Part shown: piece after piece, positions 38,205 to 46,367 of the stretch
How the letters are laid out: every line of letters begins with the position of its first letter
How positions within the stretch are numbered: position 1 is the stretch's first letter
NCBI RefSeq assembly: GCF_000550805.1
Contig: NZ_CP004353.1
Location: 2,046,001 to 2,110,000, forward strand
DNA length: 64,000 nucleotides
DNA from: Corynebacterium vitaeruminis DSM 20294
GTDB taxonomy: Bacteria > Actinomycetota > Actinomycetes > Mycobacteriales > Mycobacteriaceae
Direction: 5' to 3'
Position numbers and translations under genes: made by a program
Notes under the pieces: model-generated
Databases searched by the model: none
Told to the model about the DNA's origin: nothing
What the model saw: only the letters and a program-made list of their open reading frames with translations

Positions 38205-38248
38205 AATGTGGGTGGGAATCCTCGAAAGGATTCCCACCCACATTTCTT
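38205..38248 (+). terminator. Strong terminator of aceE
   Basis: Seventeen-base arms, AATGTGGGTGGGAATCC and its complement, enclose a 6-base loop and are followed by TCTTGT. It lies 20 bases after the aceE stop and faces the convergent polymerase-like gene, so it may act in both directions. Confidence 0.88.
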
Positions 38249-38258
38249 GTCCTGATAC

Positions 38259-39473
38259 CTAGTTGTCTCGAGGCGATGCCTCGCTTGGATCATGCTCACT
38301 TATCGGTTCATATGACGGCACACCGTTAGAATTCAAGTCAAAATCGCGAAGGAGAATGAGGAGAGGGATAAGCGGCACTAGGTGCCTCAAGGCAGAGCCA
38401 TAATCAGGTTCAAAAACTCCTTGTACGACCAAAAAGCCCGTCATTATGGCAAAGGCTCGCATTGCCCACACATGGTGCGATTCTCGGAGTTTATAAAAAC
38501 CGATAAACAGGCCCGACCACAGGAACATGAAAAGCAAGGCCGAAGCGATGTAGTAGGGCTTCAGCAAACCAAGTAGCGGGAGGGGCACCACCAAAAGGAC
38601 TGTTGTGATGAGGTTGTTCAAAATTCCACCAATTAGAGGTGAGGTGTGAACATAAGCTGGGATCAAGGTAGTCGTTGACCCATCGTTGGCACGCCACTGA
38701 TTCACGCTGGAGCGAAAATGATCTCCCCCGTCGCCTGTGTAAGCCCCGATCACTACTGAAAAGGCGATGCTGGCCAATGCCATGAGTACCACGAAACAAA
38801 TTGGATTCTTGTACGAGATCCTTTGGCCTTTCACCGCGATCCCCGCGGGCGGAACGAATCGGGCCACTACATACACCGCGATAAGTAGCCCCCAATAGGG
38901 TCGGAACCAGACGGCTACGCCTGCCATAGCTAGGAGCCCGAGCAGTTCTCCCCACCACGTCCTAGGCACTCCTAGGACGACAATCATGGCCAGACTAATG
39001 AAAATTTCCTTGGTGTACTGGCCGAGAAATACTCCACTCAGGATGAATCCCACGGCAACAAGTCCGACGGAGAAAAGATTCTTCCTGATTCCGCCAGCTT
39101 TTCGCACTCCGAGAAAAATCGCCATAGACCCGACAAGCACCCCCAAGAGCCCAGCAGCCAATGGGTGGTCAATCAGTCCAACCGACTTGTAGAAGTCAGC
39201 GATGACCGCAAAGGAACCTTCATCGCCCACCCGCTGATCTACAGGTGTGTGGCCAACCTTGGCAATTGTCTCTGCATCAAAACGGAATTCCTCACTGAGG
39301 AAATGGGCCCCAAAAATTGAGATTAGGCCAGCCACGATGACGCCGGTAAGCATCACAACCGTCTGCCAAGTCTTTGAAAGTCGTTGACAGTTGTCAGTCG
39401 TCAGGCTCAAGAACCCTCCTAAGGAGAGCTTGGCTTGGCTTTCCTCCGCTTCCACAGGGGACTTTAGGGTCAT
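38259..39473 (-). CDS. Polytopic membrane protein, Wzy-like polysaccharide polymerase candidate
   Basis: The 404-residue protein has about ten hydrophobic segments. A large loop between them carries HFRSSVNQWRANDGSTTTL, and the final part reads EPDYGSALRHLVPLIPLLI, a pattern seen in O-antigen/EPS polymerase-like proteins. Wzy proteins are too diverse to identify by eye, so the role rests on topology and neighbours: initiating transferase, glycosyltransferases and flippase. The ATG overlaps the stop of the preceding glycosyltransferase by four bases, so they are one operon. GC content is lower than in the core genes. Confidence 0.65.
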   Translation of the reverse strand: MTLKSPVEAEESQAKLSLGGFLSLTTDNCQRLSKTWQTVVMLTGVIVAGLISIFGAHFLSEEFRFDAETIAKVGHTPVDQRVGDEGSFAVIADFYKSVGLIDHPLAAGLLGVLVGSMAIFLGVRKAGGIRKNLFSVGLVAVGFILSGVFLGQYTKEIFISLAMIVVLGVPRTWWGELLGLLAMAGVAVWFRPYWGLLIAVYVVARFVPPAGIAVKGQRISYKNPICFVVLMALASIAFSVVIGAYTGDGGDHFRSSVNQWRANDGSTTTLIPAYVHTSPLIGGILNNLITTVLLVVPLPLLGLLKPYYIASALLFMFLWSGLFIGFYKLRESHHVWAMRAFAIMTGFLVVQGVFEPDYGSALRHLVPLIPLLILLRDFDLNSNGVPSYEPISEHDPSEASPRDN

Positions 39474-40525
39474 TGTTGGTCTCCAGTCGTATGCAACCCG
39501 TATGCAACCTTGAGTTTTTCAATTTGCGTTGTTTGATTGTAAAAGCCCTCGACCTCGGACCAATCAAAAGCCTCGGGCGATGCAAGAAGCTTCTTGATGG
39601 CCGACACCGCTCCTTCGGCTGACGCGAAGCGGGCATCCCTCGGACATTCGAACAATGCTGGGATATCAGAAACGATGGTCGGCACACCCAACGCCCGAGC
39701 TTCCAAAACTGCCATGGGAAAGCCATCCCACCGAGCCGTGTGCACCAAGACCGAAAGTGAGCCGAGCTCTTCTACAACTTGGGCGGGATCGATCCAACCG
39801 GTCACCTGGACACCTGCCTCGATCAGCTTCGAGCGAAGCTCTTCAGGACCATCTCCGATCCACGCCACGGTAACGTCACGAAGATCTGGGTCCGCCTGAA
39901 CCAACTTCGCTATTGAAGCGAACAACTCAGGATTCCGAGCGGGGGATATCCTTCCAAGTACTGCAATTTTCCGTTGGCTCGGCGACTCCCATTGTTTGAG
40001 GCTCACCTTCTTCTCATCTGGTATCGCGTTTGGGACGCAGACGTGTTTTCCCCAAGGCCAAAGGGCCTTCAGCTGGGTGGATTCGTTGGTTGAGCATCCG
40101 GCAAAGACGTCCGTGAGAGGAGCTAACAATGTTTCCATGCCCTTAAAAACCAGCTTCTTCCACGTGGATATGTCGCCGCGCGAAAAAGAAAGCCCATGTG
40201 GCGTATACACGATGGGAACCTTGGGCATTCCAGGCACCAACGTAGCCAATCGAGCGTATGCTCCGCCGAAACTTGAATGAGCGTGGATCAGGTCAGGCGA
40301 GAACTCTTTAGCCGCCTTAACGACGGCCATGGTCGCTTCCACGTGCCCTGTGGGAAGCTCTCTGATAGCGGAAAAAATCCCTTGAGGAATCTTGATCATT
40401 CCGCCGTGCGCACGGCGCGCATTGGCAAGCAAGAAGTGCTCTTGGGTATCTAGTCCTTTGGCGTACCCAATGACCGCCGTAGCAGTTCCTCCCGACATGC
40501 ATTCAGAGACGTGCAATATCCTCAT
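39470..40525 (-). CDS. GT4-family glycosyltransferase
   Basis: The 351-residue protein starts MRILHVSECMSGGTATAV and has the GT-B landmarks VCVPNAIPDEKK, AVLGRISPARNPELF and the E-x7-E block MAVLEARALGVPTIVSD. It probably adds a sugar from a nucleotide donor to a lipid-linked glycan at the inner face of the membrane. The ATG at 40525 is preferred to an in-frame TTG six bases upstream, because GGGGA stands seven bases before it. It lies between the initiating transferase and the polymerase-like gene on the same strand, overlapping the latter by four bases. Confidence 0.9.
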   Translation of the reverse strand: MRILHVSECMSGGTATAVIGYAKGLDTQEHFLLANARRAHGGMIKIPQGIFSAIRELPTGHVEATMAVVKAAKEFSPDLIHAHSSFGGAYARLATLVPGMPKVPIVYTPHGLSFSRGDISTWKKLVFKGMETLLAPLTDVFAGCSTNESTQLKALWPWGKHVCVPNAIPDEKKVSLKQWESPSQRKIAVLGRISPARNPELFASIAKLVQADPDLRDVTVAWIGDGPEELRSKLIEAGVQVTGWIDPAQVVEELGSLSVLVHTARWDGFPMAVLEARALGVPTIVSDIPALFECPRDARFASAEGAVSAIKKLLASPEAFDWSEVEGFYNQTTQIEKLKVAYGLHTTGDQQ

Positions 40526-40557
40526 GGCCAATTCCCCATCTGATCCGACTTGTAGTG

Positions 40558-42030
40558 CTAGTAAGCACCCTCAGAGCGCAAAACTGCACGAAAGGTTTGA
40601 AAAAAGATCTTGAGATCAAGCAGTGGCGACCAATTGTCCACATAGTAAAGATCAAGTGCCTGAGCTTGCGCCGGGCTCAGGTCAGATCTTCCACTCACTT
40701 GCCACAGGCCGGTGATGCCCGGACGCACTTCCAAACGCATTCTCATATCAATGTCATACTCATTGACTTCTCGCTGCACCTGTGGTCTTGGGCCAACGAT
40801 GCTCATCGTTCCATTAAGCGTGTTAAAAAACTGAGGAAGCTCGTCAATCGAATACTTTCGAATGAACTTTCCCACTCGCGTCACTCGGGGATCGTCCTTC
40901 ATCTTGAAAAGCAACGCTCCGCCTCCGTTGGCGTCGATGAGCGCTTGAGCACGCTTGTCCGCGTCTTCGGCCATCGACCGAAACTTCCAAACTTTGTACG
41001 GATTCCCGTAAATTCCGATCCGCTCGCTCTTGTAAAAGACTGGTCCGCCATCTTCCAGCTTGATTGCGATTGCTGTTGCCAAGAACACAGGCGAAACTAG
41101 CATTAAAATTGCTGCGCTAAGAACGACATCCACGAATCGTTTCGCGTAGCCATTTGCAGCATCGAAACGAGGTGGCTCGATGTGGAGGGAAGCACGTGGG
41201 CCAATCCGTTCCGAGTTAATTCGAGTACCAGATGTTCCCTCAATCATCGGTTCGAGGTAAAGCCGGATATTCTGCTCGCGAAGGCTCCACATGAGTCGAC
41301 GAAGATTCTTATGCCCGAAGTCGTTGACGGATGCAACCCATACGGAATCACACTCTTCCTCGGAGGCCGCCTCACCGATCGACTTGCCCAACAGGAAGGG
41401 CTCAACCTTGCAATTTGGGGGGCTTTGAAGTAAGCCCAAGTTTTGCGGATCCGTAACCAAGATTGCGCTTACTTCGTGGAACGGGAAGCGAGATGACGGG
41501 TCCCTTCCGAGAATATCGTTGATGTCTCGAACGCGGCCGAGCAGGAGCAACTTGGATGGACGACGGCGCCTGAGACTCTTATTTATCTCGGAACTAATCA
41601 CCCTCCCTATAAGCAATAAGATCGTGCCGAGTGGGATTCCAATCAGGACAAGTGACCTCATAACTTGCGGTTCATCAACCAAAACACTCCAAAACCCTGT
41701 TATCGAAAGCACAATAACGGATGCAACAAATGTGCTGCGCATGCCAACTCGTTGAATCCTAGAGTGAAATGTATAGCCTCGCTGGGTCCAGATAATGAAG
41801 ATCCAACCCACAAGCATGATTGCCAAGACAGGGAGTTGACCAGGTGTCTTGTCTTCCGCGATGGCGATCGAAAGCGCGACAAGAATAGCAACGATGTCGA
41901 TTAACAAGGACACCCTGATTGTTTCCCAAGCGCGCCTATTTCGACCAAAAGTACGCCTACGAATGAGATCGTCGGGATTTGATGGGAGTGGATCGAAACT
42001 CAGTTCTTGAGATGGGTCGTGGGGAGGCAT
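40558..42030 (-). CDS. Initiating polyprenyl-phosphate sugar-phosphate transferase (WbaP/CpsE type)
   Basis: The 490-residue protein has four N-terminal membrane segments, a soluble middle domain, and a C-terminal bacterial sugar transferase domain starting KRFVDVVLSAAILML. The catalytic landmarks KSERIGIYGNPYKVWKFRSM, KYSIDELPQFFNTL and MSIVGPRP follow, then RPGITGLWQVSGRS. It moves a sugar phosphate from UDP-sugar to undecaprenyl phosphate, the first step of capsule, EPS or O-unit assembly. It heads the minus-strand operon of three genes. The sugar cannot be read from sequence. Confidence 0.94.
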   Translation of the reverse strand: MPPHDPSQELSFDPLPSNPDDLIRRRTFGRNRRAWETIRVSLLIDIVAILVALSIAIAEDKTPGQLPVLAIMLVGWIFIIWTQRGYTFHSRIQRVGMRSTFVASVIVLSITGFWSVLVDEPQVMRSLVLIGIPLGTILLLIGRVISSEINKSLRRRRPSKLLLLGRVRDINDILGRDPSSRFPFHEVSAILVTDPQNLGLLQSPPNCKVEPFLLGKSIGEAASEEECDSVWVASVNDFGHKNLRRLMWSLREQNIRLYLEPMIEGTSGTRINSERIGPRASLHIEPPRFDAANGYAKRFVDVVLSAAILMLVSPVFLATAIAIKLEDGGPVFYKSERIGIYGNPYKVWKFRSMAEDADKRAQALIDANGGGALLFKMKDDPRVTRVGKFIRKYSIDELPQFFNTLNGTMSIVGPRPQVQREVNEYDIDMRMRLEVRPGITGLWQVSGRSDLSPAQAQALDLYYVDNWSPLLDLKIFFQTFRAVLRSEGAY

Positions 42031-42213
42031 GGCGTACCTTCGGAAATGTAGTGAGGGGCCTACAAAGTAACTTGCAGAATATGGTACTGCTTAAGTTCCT
42101 TTTCACTAAAAATCAGCTTGATTTCTCACTTACCCCCATCACTTTGATGGTCCTCGGAATTGGAAGGCTAGGATTTCTTAACGTAAGTCAGGAAACAGGA
42201 GAACAGTGGGACG

Positions 42214-43335
42214 ATGGGCAATTCATCAAAGGTTTTATGGGTCCATTGGGGACGAACCGGAGGCGGCCCCCGTTTCCTATACGAACTGGCCAAGGGTGAT
42301 CTGCAAGTCTCCGAACCAGGTTCCCAGTTCATTTCGTTCAACCCAGATGCGGAAATCGCAGGCAGGCTGAGAGAACTCCCAGTACCATCGCTGCACGTAA
42401 AAACATATCAATCCAAGATTGGCGTTGTCTTGGGTCTCCCCCGCCTGATTTGGAATTCGGTCAGACTTCGCCTTTGGATCAGACGCAATAAGATCCAAGT
42501 CGTCGTTGGCGTAATGGAGAGTGTCTACCAAAGCCTTGCGGTACCTCTGTGTATTCCACAATCAGTGCACTACATCGCAGGAATCCACGACGGACAGCAC
42601 CACCCCGGCGAAAGCTCGCTGGTTCAACAACTAGGTAGACACTTAGAGCTTTGGCGAGCTGATCAGGTTTTGACCTTTTCGAATGAAGTTGCCTCAATAG
42701 TAGGACAACAAACCGCGGTGCCTATCATTGTCGCGGAACACCCGCCATTTGGCATTACTGCCCAAAGCATCATTACTCCACGGGCTTTCCCCGAAAACCG
42801 CCCCGTCGTCATTGGTTTGTTTGGGAGGCTCCAAGAATACAAGGGCATTGGTCTTTTGCTAGAGGCAGCTCGGCTTCTCCGTTCTGATCCAGAATTTAAG
42901 AACCTACCTGAGTTTGAAATTCGAATTGTGGGCAATGGACCTTGTGCGAAGCTGCAGAACTCGACCAACGGCCAAGAAGCAAGCTGGGATATTCGATGGA
43001 TACCTGAAAGTGAAGTTGACAACATCGTCTCATCTTTTGACATCATGGTTCTGCCCTACACTGAGGCGAGCCAGTCTGGTCCTTTGGGTCTAGCCTTAGC
43101 CCAAGCCATCCCTTGCGTGGTCACACCTCAAGGGGCTTTGCCTGCCCAGGCAGAAGATTTCGGAGTTGTAGCTGAAAATATGACTCCGATCGCCTTCGCA
43201 CGGGCGATCTCAAAGGTGATTTCCACATCTGTGGCCTATGAAGTGCTTTCCATGTGCGCTGTTAACAAACTTGCTAATTCTCCCATGTGGAAGGGACTGG
43301 CTGGTCAAGTAAGGAAAGAGGCGCTCAAAGGATAA
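42214..43335 (+). CDS. GT4-like glycosyltransferase
   Basis: The 373-residue protein starts KVLWVHWGRTGGGPRFLYEL, with a GGG donor-fold loop, and has IGLFGRLQEYKGIGLLLEAA and PYTEASQSGPLGLALAQAIP, a variant of the GT4 C-terminal block. An AGGAG site stands 14 bases before the ATG. It is the only plus-strand gene of the island, divergent from the initiating transferase and convergent with the flippase gene 14 bases away. GC content is low, about half, which marks it as foreign to the core. Confidence 0.87.
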   Translation: MGNSSKVLWVHWGRTGGGPRFLYELAKGDLQVSEPGSQFISFNPDAEIAGRLRELPVPSLHVKTYQSKIGVVLGLPRLIWNSVRLRLWIRRNKIQVVVGVMESVYQSLAVPLCIPQSVHYIAGIHDGQHHPGESSLVQQLGRHLELWRADQVLTFSNEVASIVGQQTAVPIIVAEHPPFGITAQSIITPRAFPENRPVVIGLFGRLQEYKGIGLLLEAARLLRSDPEFKNLPEFEIRIVGNGPCAKLQNSTNGQEASWDIRWIPESEVDNIVSSFDIMVLPYTEASQSGPLGLALAQAIPCVVTPQGALPAQAEDFGVVAENMTPIAFARAISKVISTSVAYEVLSMCAVNKLANSPMWKGLAGQVRKEALKG

Positions 43336-43349
43336 GGAGAGCCCAATCC

Positions 43350-44561
43350 CTACCCATTTGTGACATTCTTCATCATCAAGTCCCTTGAACTTCTCACCGA
43401 TAGCGGCAAAAGCAACGCTCCTAACAAGAGCTGGGTGACAGAGATGAATAACAGGAGCGTCATTTCGTGCAAAAGTAGCATTGGAAGAAGCAGTCCCACT
43501 CGAAGAAATGACCACCATAACATGCCGCGTTCATGTCCGAGAATGTAGGGCGACTTCATACTCACCGAAGAAGACACCAGTCCCAGGGTGTAAATGCTGA
43601 TCATTGTGATGGCCAATGTTTGCTGGGGGACAGACTGTGAAGTTGCAAAGACGATCGAAGCTATTTGAATCGGGATAACTGCAATGGCTAGGGAAATTCC
43701 TGTCAATTGAGCTTTGAACGCCCAAGCACCCGCCCTTGAGAAGGCTTTCCCTCGGATCGCTTCTGCGATCCTAATCTCGAAAACGGGAGCGATGATCTGC
43801 TGGCCAAGAGTGCCAAACCCTCCAGACAAACGCACTACGATAGCCCACAGCTCTTGATATGCCCCCATGAGCGGGGTCAAGAATCCCTGAATCTGAAGGC
43901 CAATATCAGAAACCAATACCGCACTCGTGGTTCTCCATGACTCACGTGCGTATCGGCTCCCCTCTTTGCCAAACACCTGTGGTATCGCACCCCGCAGCGA
44001 ACCAACTAGAGAGTTTTCGCACCGGCTCATCATCCACATTCCCGTGAGGATGGTGTTGAGAAACGTAACAACTACGAGTCCAGCTTGGAAAGGAACCAAC
44101 CAGACGACTGCTGCTGTCAACACAAAATTGATGAGACCGTAGGCAAACCGGACTTTTCCGTAGAACGCCTCCCGCTGTTCTGTGATGACCACTGCTACCG
44201 ACATGTAGTACAAGCCGTGGGAGAAAGTGAGCAGCCCTCCCCAAACAAGCAGCATTCCCCAGTAAGAGCTCCAATTGGCTATTACGGCGCCCAAGATGCT
44301 CGTTAACGCGCTGAGGAAAATCAATCCGCTGAGCGAGACGGCTGTGCCAATATGGCGTTGGTTCACTCGCAAAATAAGGTAACGAACATGAAATGAAAGA
44401 GACCCCAGTTTGAATAAGACTAAGGAAAGAGAAAGCGGAAACATCAGATAGGCCAATTGACTTGCTTCTTTACCGAACACTGGAAGCAACATAGCCAAGA
44501 AATTGAAGCCCTGGCCAATAGTAGCCACTCCCATATTCTTTAGCCGGTCAGGGATGCGCAC
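43350..44561 (-). CDS. Polysaccharide flippase-like (Wzx/MATE-type) membrane protein
   Basis: The 403-residue protein has about 12 hydrophobic segments with few charged residues and loops such as NQRHIGTAVSLSG and KSPYILGHERGML between them. The overall pattern is that of the polysaccharide transport (PST/Wzx) family. It would move the lipid-linked repeat unit across the membrane for the polymerase-like protein at 38259. The ATG at 44561 is the first in frame; no strong ribosome site is seen. It is the last complete gene of the low-GC island. Confidence 0.75.
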   Translation of the reverse strand: MRIPDRLKNMGVATIGQGFNFLAMLLPVFGKEASQLAYLMFPLSLSLVLFKLGSLSFHVRYLILRVNQRHIGTAVSLSGLIFLSALTSILGAVIANWSSYWGMLLVWGGLLTFSHGLYYMSVAVVITEQREAFYGKVRFAYGLINFVLTAAVVWLVPFQAGLVVVTFLNTILTGMWMMSRCENSLVGSLRGAIPQVFGKEGSRYARESWRTTSAVLVSDIGLQIQGFLTPLMGAYQELWAIVVRLSGGFGTLGQQIIAPVFEIRIAEAIRGKAFSRAGAWAFKAQLTGISLAIAVIPIQIASIVFATSQSVPQQTLAITMISIYTLGLVSSSVSMKSPYILGHERGMLWWSFLRVGLLLPMLLLHEMTLLLFISVTQLLLGALLLPLSVRSSRDLMMKNVTNG

Positions 44562-44705
44562 GATTTTTCCTCACGCTAGGTACTCATAGACGTCAACTCC
44601 GTCTTTGCGACTTTCAGGCTATCAGTCCTTCATTTCAGCCAATTTGCGCCGCCCCTTTTAGATCCCGTTTTCTCAATACAATCTCCTCGCGAAAGTTCTG
44701 CAAAT

Positions 44706-44840
44706 TCACCTCAAGTAGTTCTTCATTGCCTCCTTGATCTTTTCCCTGCATTTCTCCTCCGAAAACGAGAGGTATGGCAGTCGATCTGCTAGAAACCTCC
44801 CCCACTGACAAGGCACTTCCTGTACCCAATCATTATTCTC
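44706..44840 (-). pseudogene. C-terminal remnant of an unidentified protein gene
   Basis: The minus-strand frame ends with NNDWVQEVPCQWGRFLADRL and then EEKCREKIKEAMKNYLR before a TGA. This looks like a real protein C terminus (amphipathic helix, low-GC codons like the island genes). Beyond the inverted repeat at 44841 the frame runs antisense to acp and is no longer protein-like. The gene was probably a polysaccharide-biosynthesis enzyme cut at the island border, but the fragment is too short to assign. Confidence 0.45.
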
Positions 44841-44878
44841 CCCCAAGCAGATACCGCCTAGCCGGTATCTGCTTGGGG
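44841..44878. repeat. 15-bp perfect inverted repeat
   Basis: CCCCAAGCAGATACC and GGTATCTGCTTGGGG flank the 8-base centre GCCTAGCC. No T-run follows on either strand. It sits exactly between the gene remnant and core DNA. Confidence 0.85.
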
Positions 44879-44958
44879 CCACAATCTCAGCCTTTGGCCG
44901 TCGACAAGCAACGATGCAATAAGGTAGTACCCGAACCCCCAACCCTAGGAAGGTCCCC

Positions 44959-45285
44959 ATGTCTTCGCTCCAGGAACAGCTCGCCGCCTTCACCGCGCAG
45001 GATAAGCAGGAAGAAAAGGCAGAGACCACCACGGCCAAGCTCCAGCGCATGATCGCGGGCATCCTGCAGGAGGACGTGGAGAATATCGACCCCACGAAGT
45101 CGCTCACGGAGCTCGGCGCCAGTTCCCTCGACATCATCGAGCTGGCCGTGCGCACCGAGATGGAGTTCAAGTTCCGCGTCGATGCCGAGCTCTTCCCCGA
45201 GCAGCCCGGCAGTATGACGGTCGTGCAGCTTGCGTCGCTTGTCGACGACCATGGCGACCGCCACAAGGACACCGCGAACACCTAG
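44959..45285 (+). CDS. Acyl carrier protein
   Basis: The 108-residue protein has an ACP fold: helix 1 (KLQRMIAGILQEDVENIDP), then LTELGASSLDIIELAV with the serine that carries 4'-phosphopantetheine (family DSL, here SSL), and a final helix (VVQLASLVDDHG). An N-terminal extension of about 25 charged residues precedes the domain, as in actinobacterial AcpM-like proteins. It carries acyl chains for FAS I-linked, mycolate or other synthesis; the partner is not evident. AGGAAGG precedes the ATG. Its stop overlaps the stop of a convergent small gene by four bases. Confidence 0.93.
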   Translation: MSSLQEQLAAFTAQDKQEEKAETTTAKLQRMIAGILQEDVENIDPTKSLTELGASSLDIIELAVRTEMEFKFRVDAELFPEQPGSMTVVQLASLVDDHGDRHKDTANT

Positions 45286-45599
45286 ACCGCGATCGCCTCG
45301 CGCTGCTCCATGAACTCAAACTCCACGGCGCACCCGTCGCCGGCGATGGCGTCGATGCGCGCCTGAAGCGCCTCGAACTCCTCGTCCGTCCCGTTGAGCA
45401 CCTGGCGGCAGTCCACGCATCCGGCAAGCCGAGGGTTGCGTGACCACCGGGTGCACTCCGCCCAGTCGAGCGGGTCGGTACCCGGGATCAGGTCAAAGGG
45501 CTCGCTTAAGAGGGAGGCGACCATCGCCTCCTCCACTGCCATGCGCTTGCGGCGCGGCAGCCCCGAAATCCGCATCACTGCGATGCGCTCTTCCTTCAT
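45282..45599 (-). CDS. Hypothetical protein, 105 residues
   Basis: The frame starts MKEERIAVMRISGLPRRKRM at 45599 after an AGGAGAA site. It has three Cys residues, including a CVDC pair (RLAGCVDCRQVLNG) and CTRW, which might bind a metal. It has no membrane segment or signal peptide. I do not recognise the family. It converges with the acyl carrier protein gene with a 4-base overlap of stop codons. Codon use is like core genes. Confidence 0.65.
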   Translation of the reverse strand: MKEERIAVMRISGLPRRKRMAVEEAMVASLLSEPFDLIPGTDPLDWAECTRWSRNPRLAGCVDCRQVLNGTDEEFEALQARIDAIAGDGCAVEFEFMEQREAIAV

Positions 45600-45888
45600 C
45601 AATGCTTCTCCTGCTGCGAATCTTGAAATCAAGACGAGGTTCGTCTTCCCCAACGGCCTCATGCATCAAGAAGAAGTTATGCCCCCGATTTTCACCCCAC
45701 TTCCCCACCCCATCAACTCTCAACAACCACTTGAATCCCCCATTTACTCAAGTAGAACTTCAGGGTTGTAATTTGCTTGTCGACGCCCGTCGCCTCACCT
45801 TCGGACCCCAACCAGGGACGTGAACTGCGGATATTGCAATTCTTCGCCGATGTACTAGATTTAAGGAACAAGCTTGATTCAAGCTATT

Positions 45889-45961
45889 CCGCCATAGCTC
45901 AGTTGGCAGAGCATTCGACTGTTAATCGAAGGGTCACTGGTTCGAGCCCAGTTGGCGGAGC
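45889..45961 (+). tRNA. tRNA-Asn (anticodon GTT), copy 1
   Basis: A 73-base cloverleaf: acceptor TCCGCCA with TGGCGGA, D arm TAGCTCAGTTGGCAGAGCA, anticodon loop CTGTTAA (GTT), T arm GGTTCGAGCCC. The next three bases happen to be CCA. The sequence is identical to the copy at 55704. Confidence 0.96.
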
Positions 45962-45974
45962 CACTCCATGAATA

Positions 45975-46009
45975 GGCCTGCGCACGTATCCTTGGTGCGC
46001 GGGCCTTTG
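45975..46009 (+). terminator. Terminator after tRNA-Asn copy 1
   Basis: AGGCCTGCGCAC pairs with GTGCGCGGGCCT (one mismatch) around a 9-base loop and is followed by a short TT. The T-run is weak. It abuts the 19-bp motif copy at 46008-46026. Confidence 0.6.
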
Positions 46010-46026
46010 GCGTCGATAAGCGAAAG
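46008..46026 (+). repeat. Dispersed motif copy, 19 bp shared with 20996-21014
   Basis: TTGGCGTCGATAAGCGAAA, as at 20996. A reverse-oriented 13-mer copy lies at 45775-45787, so this and that copy flank the tRNA-Asn as an inverted pair about 220 bases apart. Confidence 0.75.
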
Positions 46027-46088
46027 CCTGAGAGCACGCCCAGCGCAACGGGTAGAGTGAGAGAGAATTCAGCGTAGAAGGAGCAACA

Positions 46089-46334
46089 ATGATTCAGTTC
46101 GTCATCGGCGCCGCCGCGGGGTATGTCTTCGGAACCAAGGCCGGCCGCGAACGCTTCGAGCAGCTCAAGAAGGGCTACCAGGCGACGGTGAGCTCCCCGG
46201 TGGTGAAGTCGGCGCTCGATACCACCCGCCGGGCCGTGGCCAACAAGATCGACCCGCAGCCGCGCATGAAGGAAGTCAAGAACCTGCGCAAGGGCGACGG
46301 CGAGGACACGATCCTCGAGCCCGACAAGGACTAA
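46089..46334 (+). CDS. Small YtxH-like protein (81 residues)
   Basis: MIQFVIGAAAGYVFGTKAGRE is a short membrane-inserting Gly/Ala segment followed by the GTKAGRERFEQL motif common to small actinobacterial YtxH-like proteins; the rest is charged and helical. It is probably anchored at the membrane with a cytoplasmic tail. The function is unknown. AGAAGGAG precedes the ATG. It converges with dnaG, 33 bases away, and a motif copy and TAGAGTG promoter-like element lie upstream. Confidence 0.82.
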   Translation: MIQFVIGAAAGYVFGTKAGRERFEQLKKGYQATVSSPVVKSALDTTRRAVANKIDPQPRMKEVKNLRKGDGEDTILEPDKD

Positions 46335-46367
46335 CCGCTCCCCTTTTCCAGCACCTGCCGTGCGAGC

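Larger units (their letters stand above)
44562..44958. other. Intergenic edge of the polysaccharide island
   Basis: This 397-base stretch holds no complete gene. It contains a decayed minus-strand gene end (44706-44840), a 15-bp perfect inverted repeat (44841-44878), a GTCGACAAGC motif copy at 44900, and a possible acp promoter with TCGACA at 44901 and TAGTAC at 44925, spaced by 18 bases. Confidence 0.6.

Noticed and set aside
44841..44878. Inverted repeat read as a terminator of acp or the island
   Set aside because: No T-run follows on either strand and no complete gene ends next to it. It is reported as a repeat instead.
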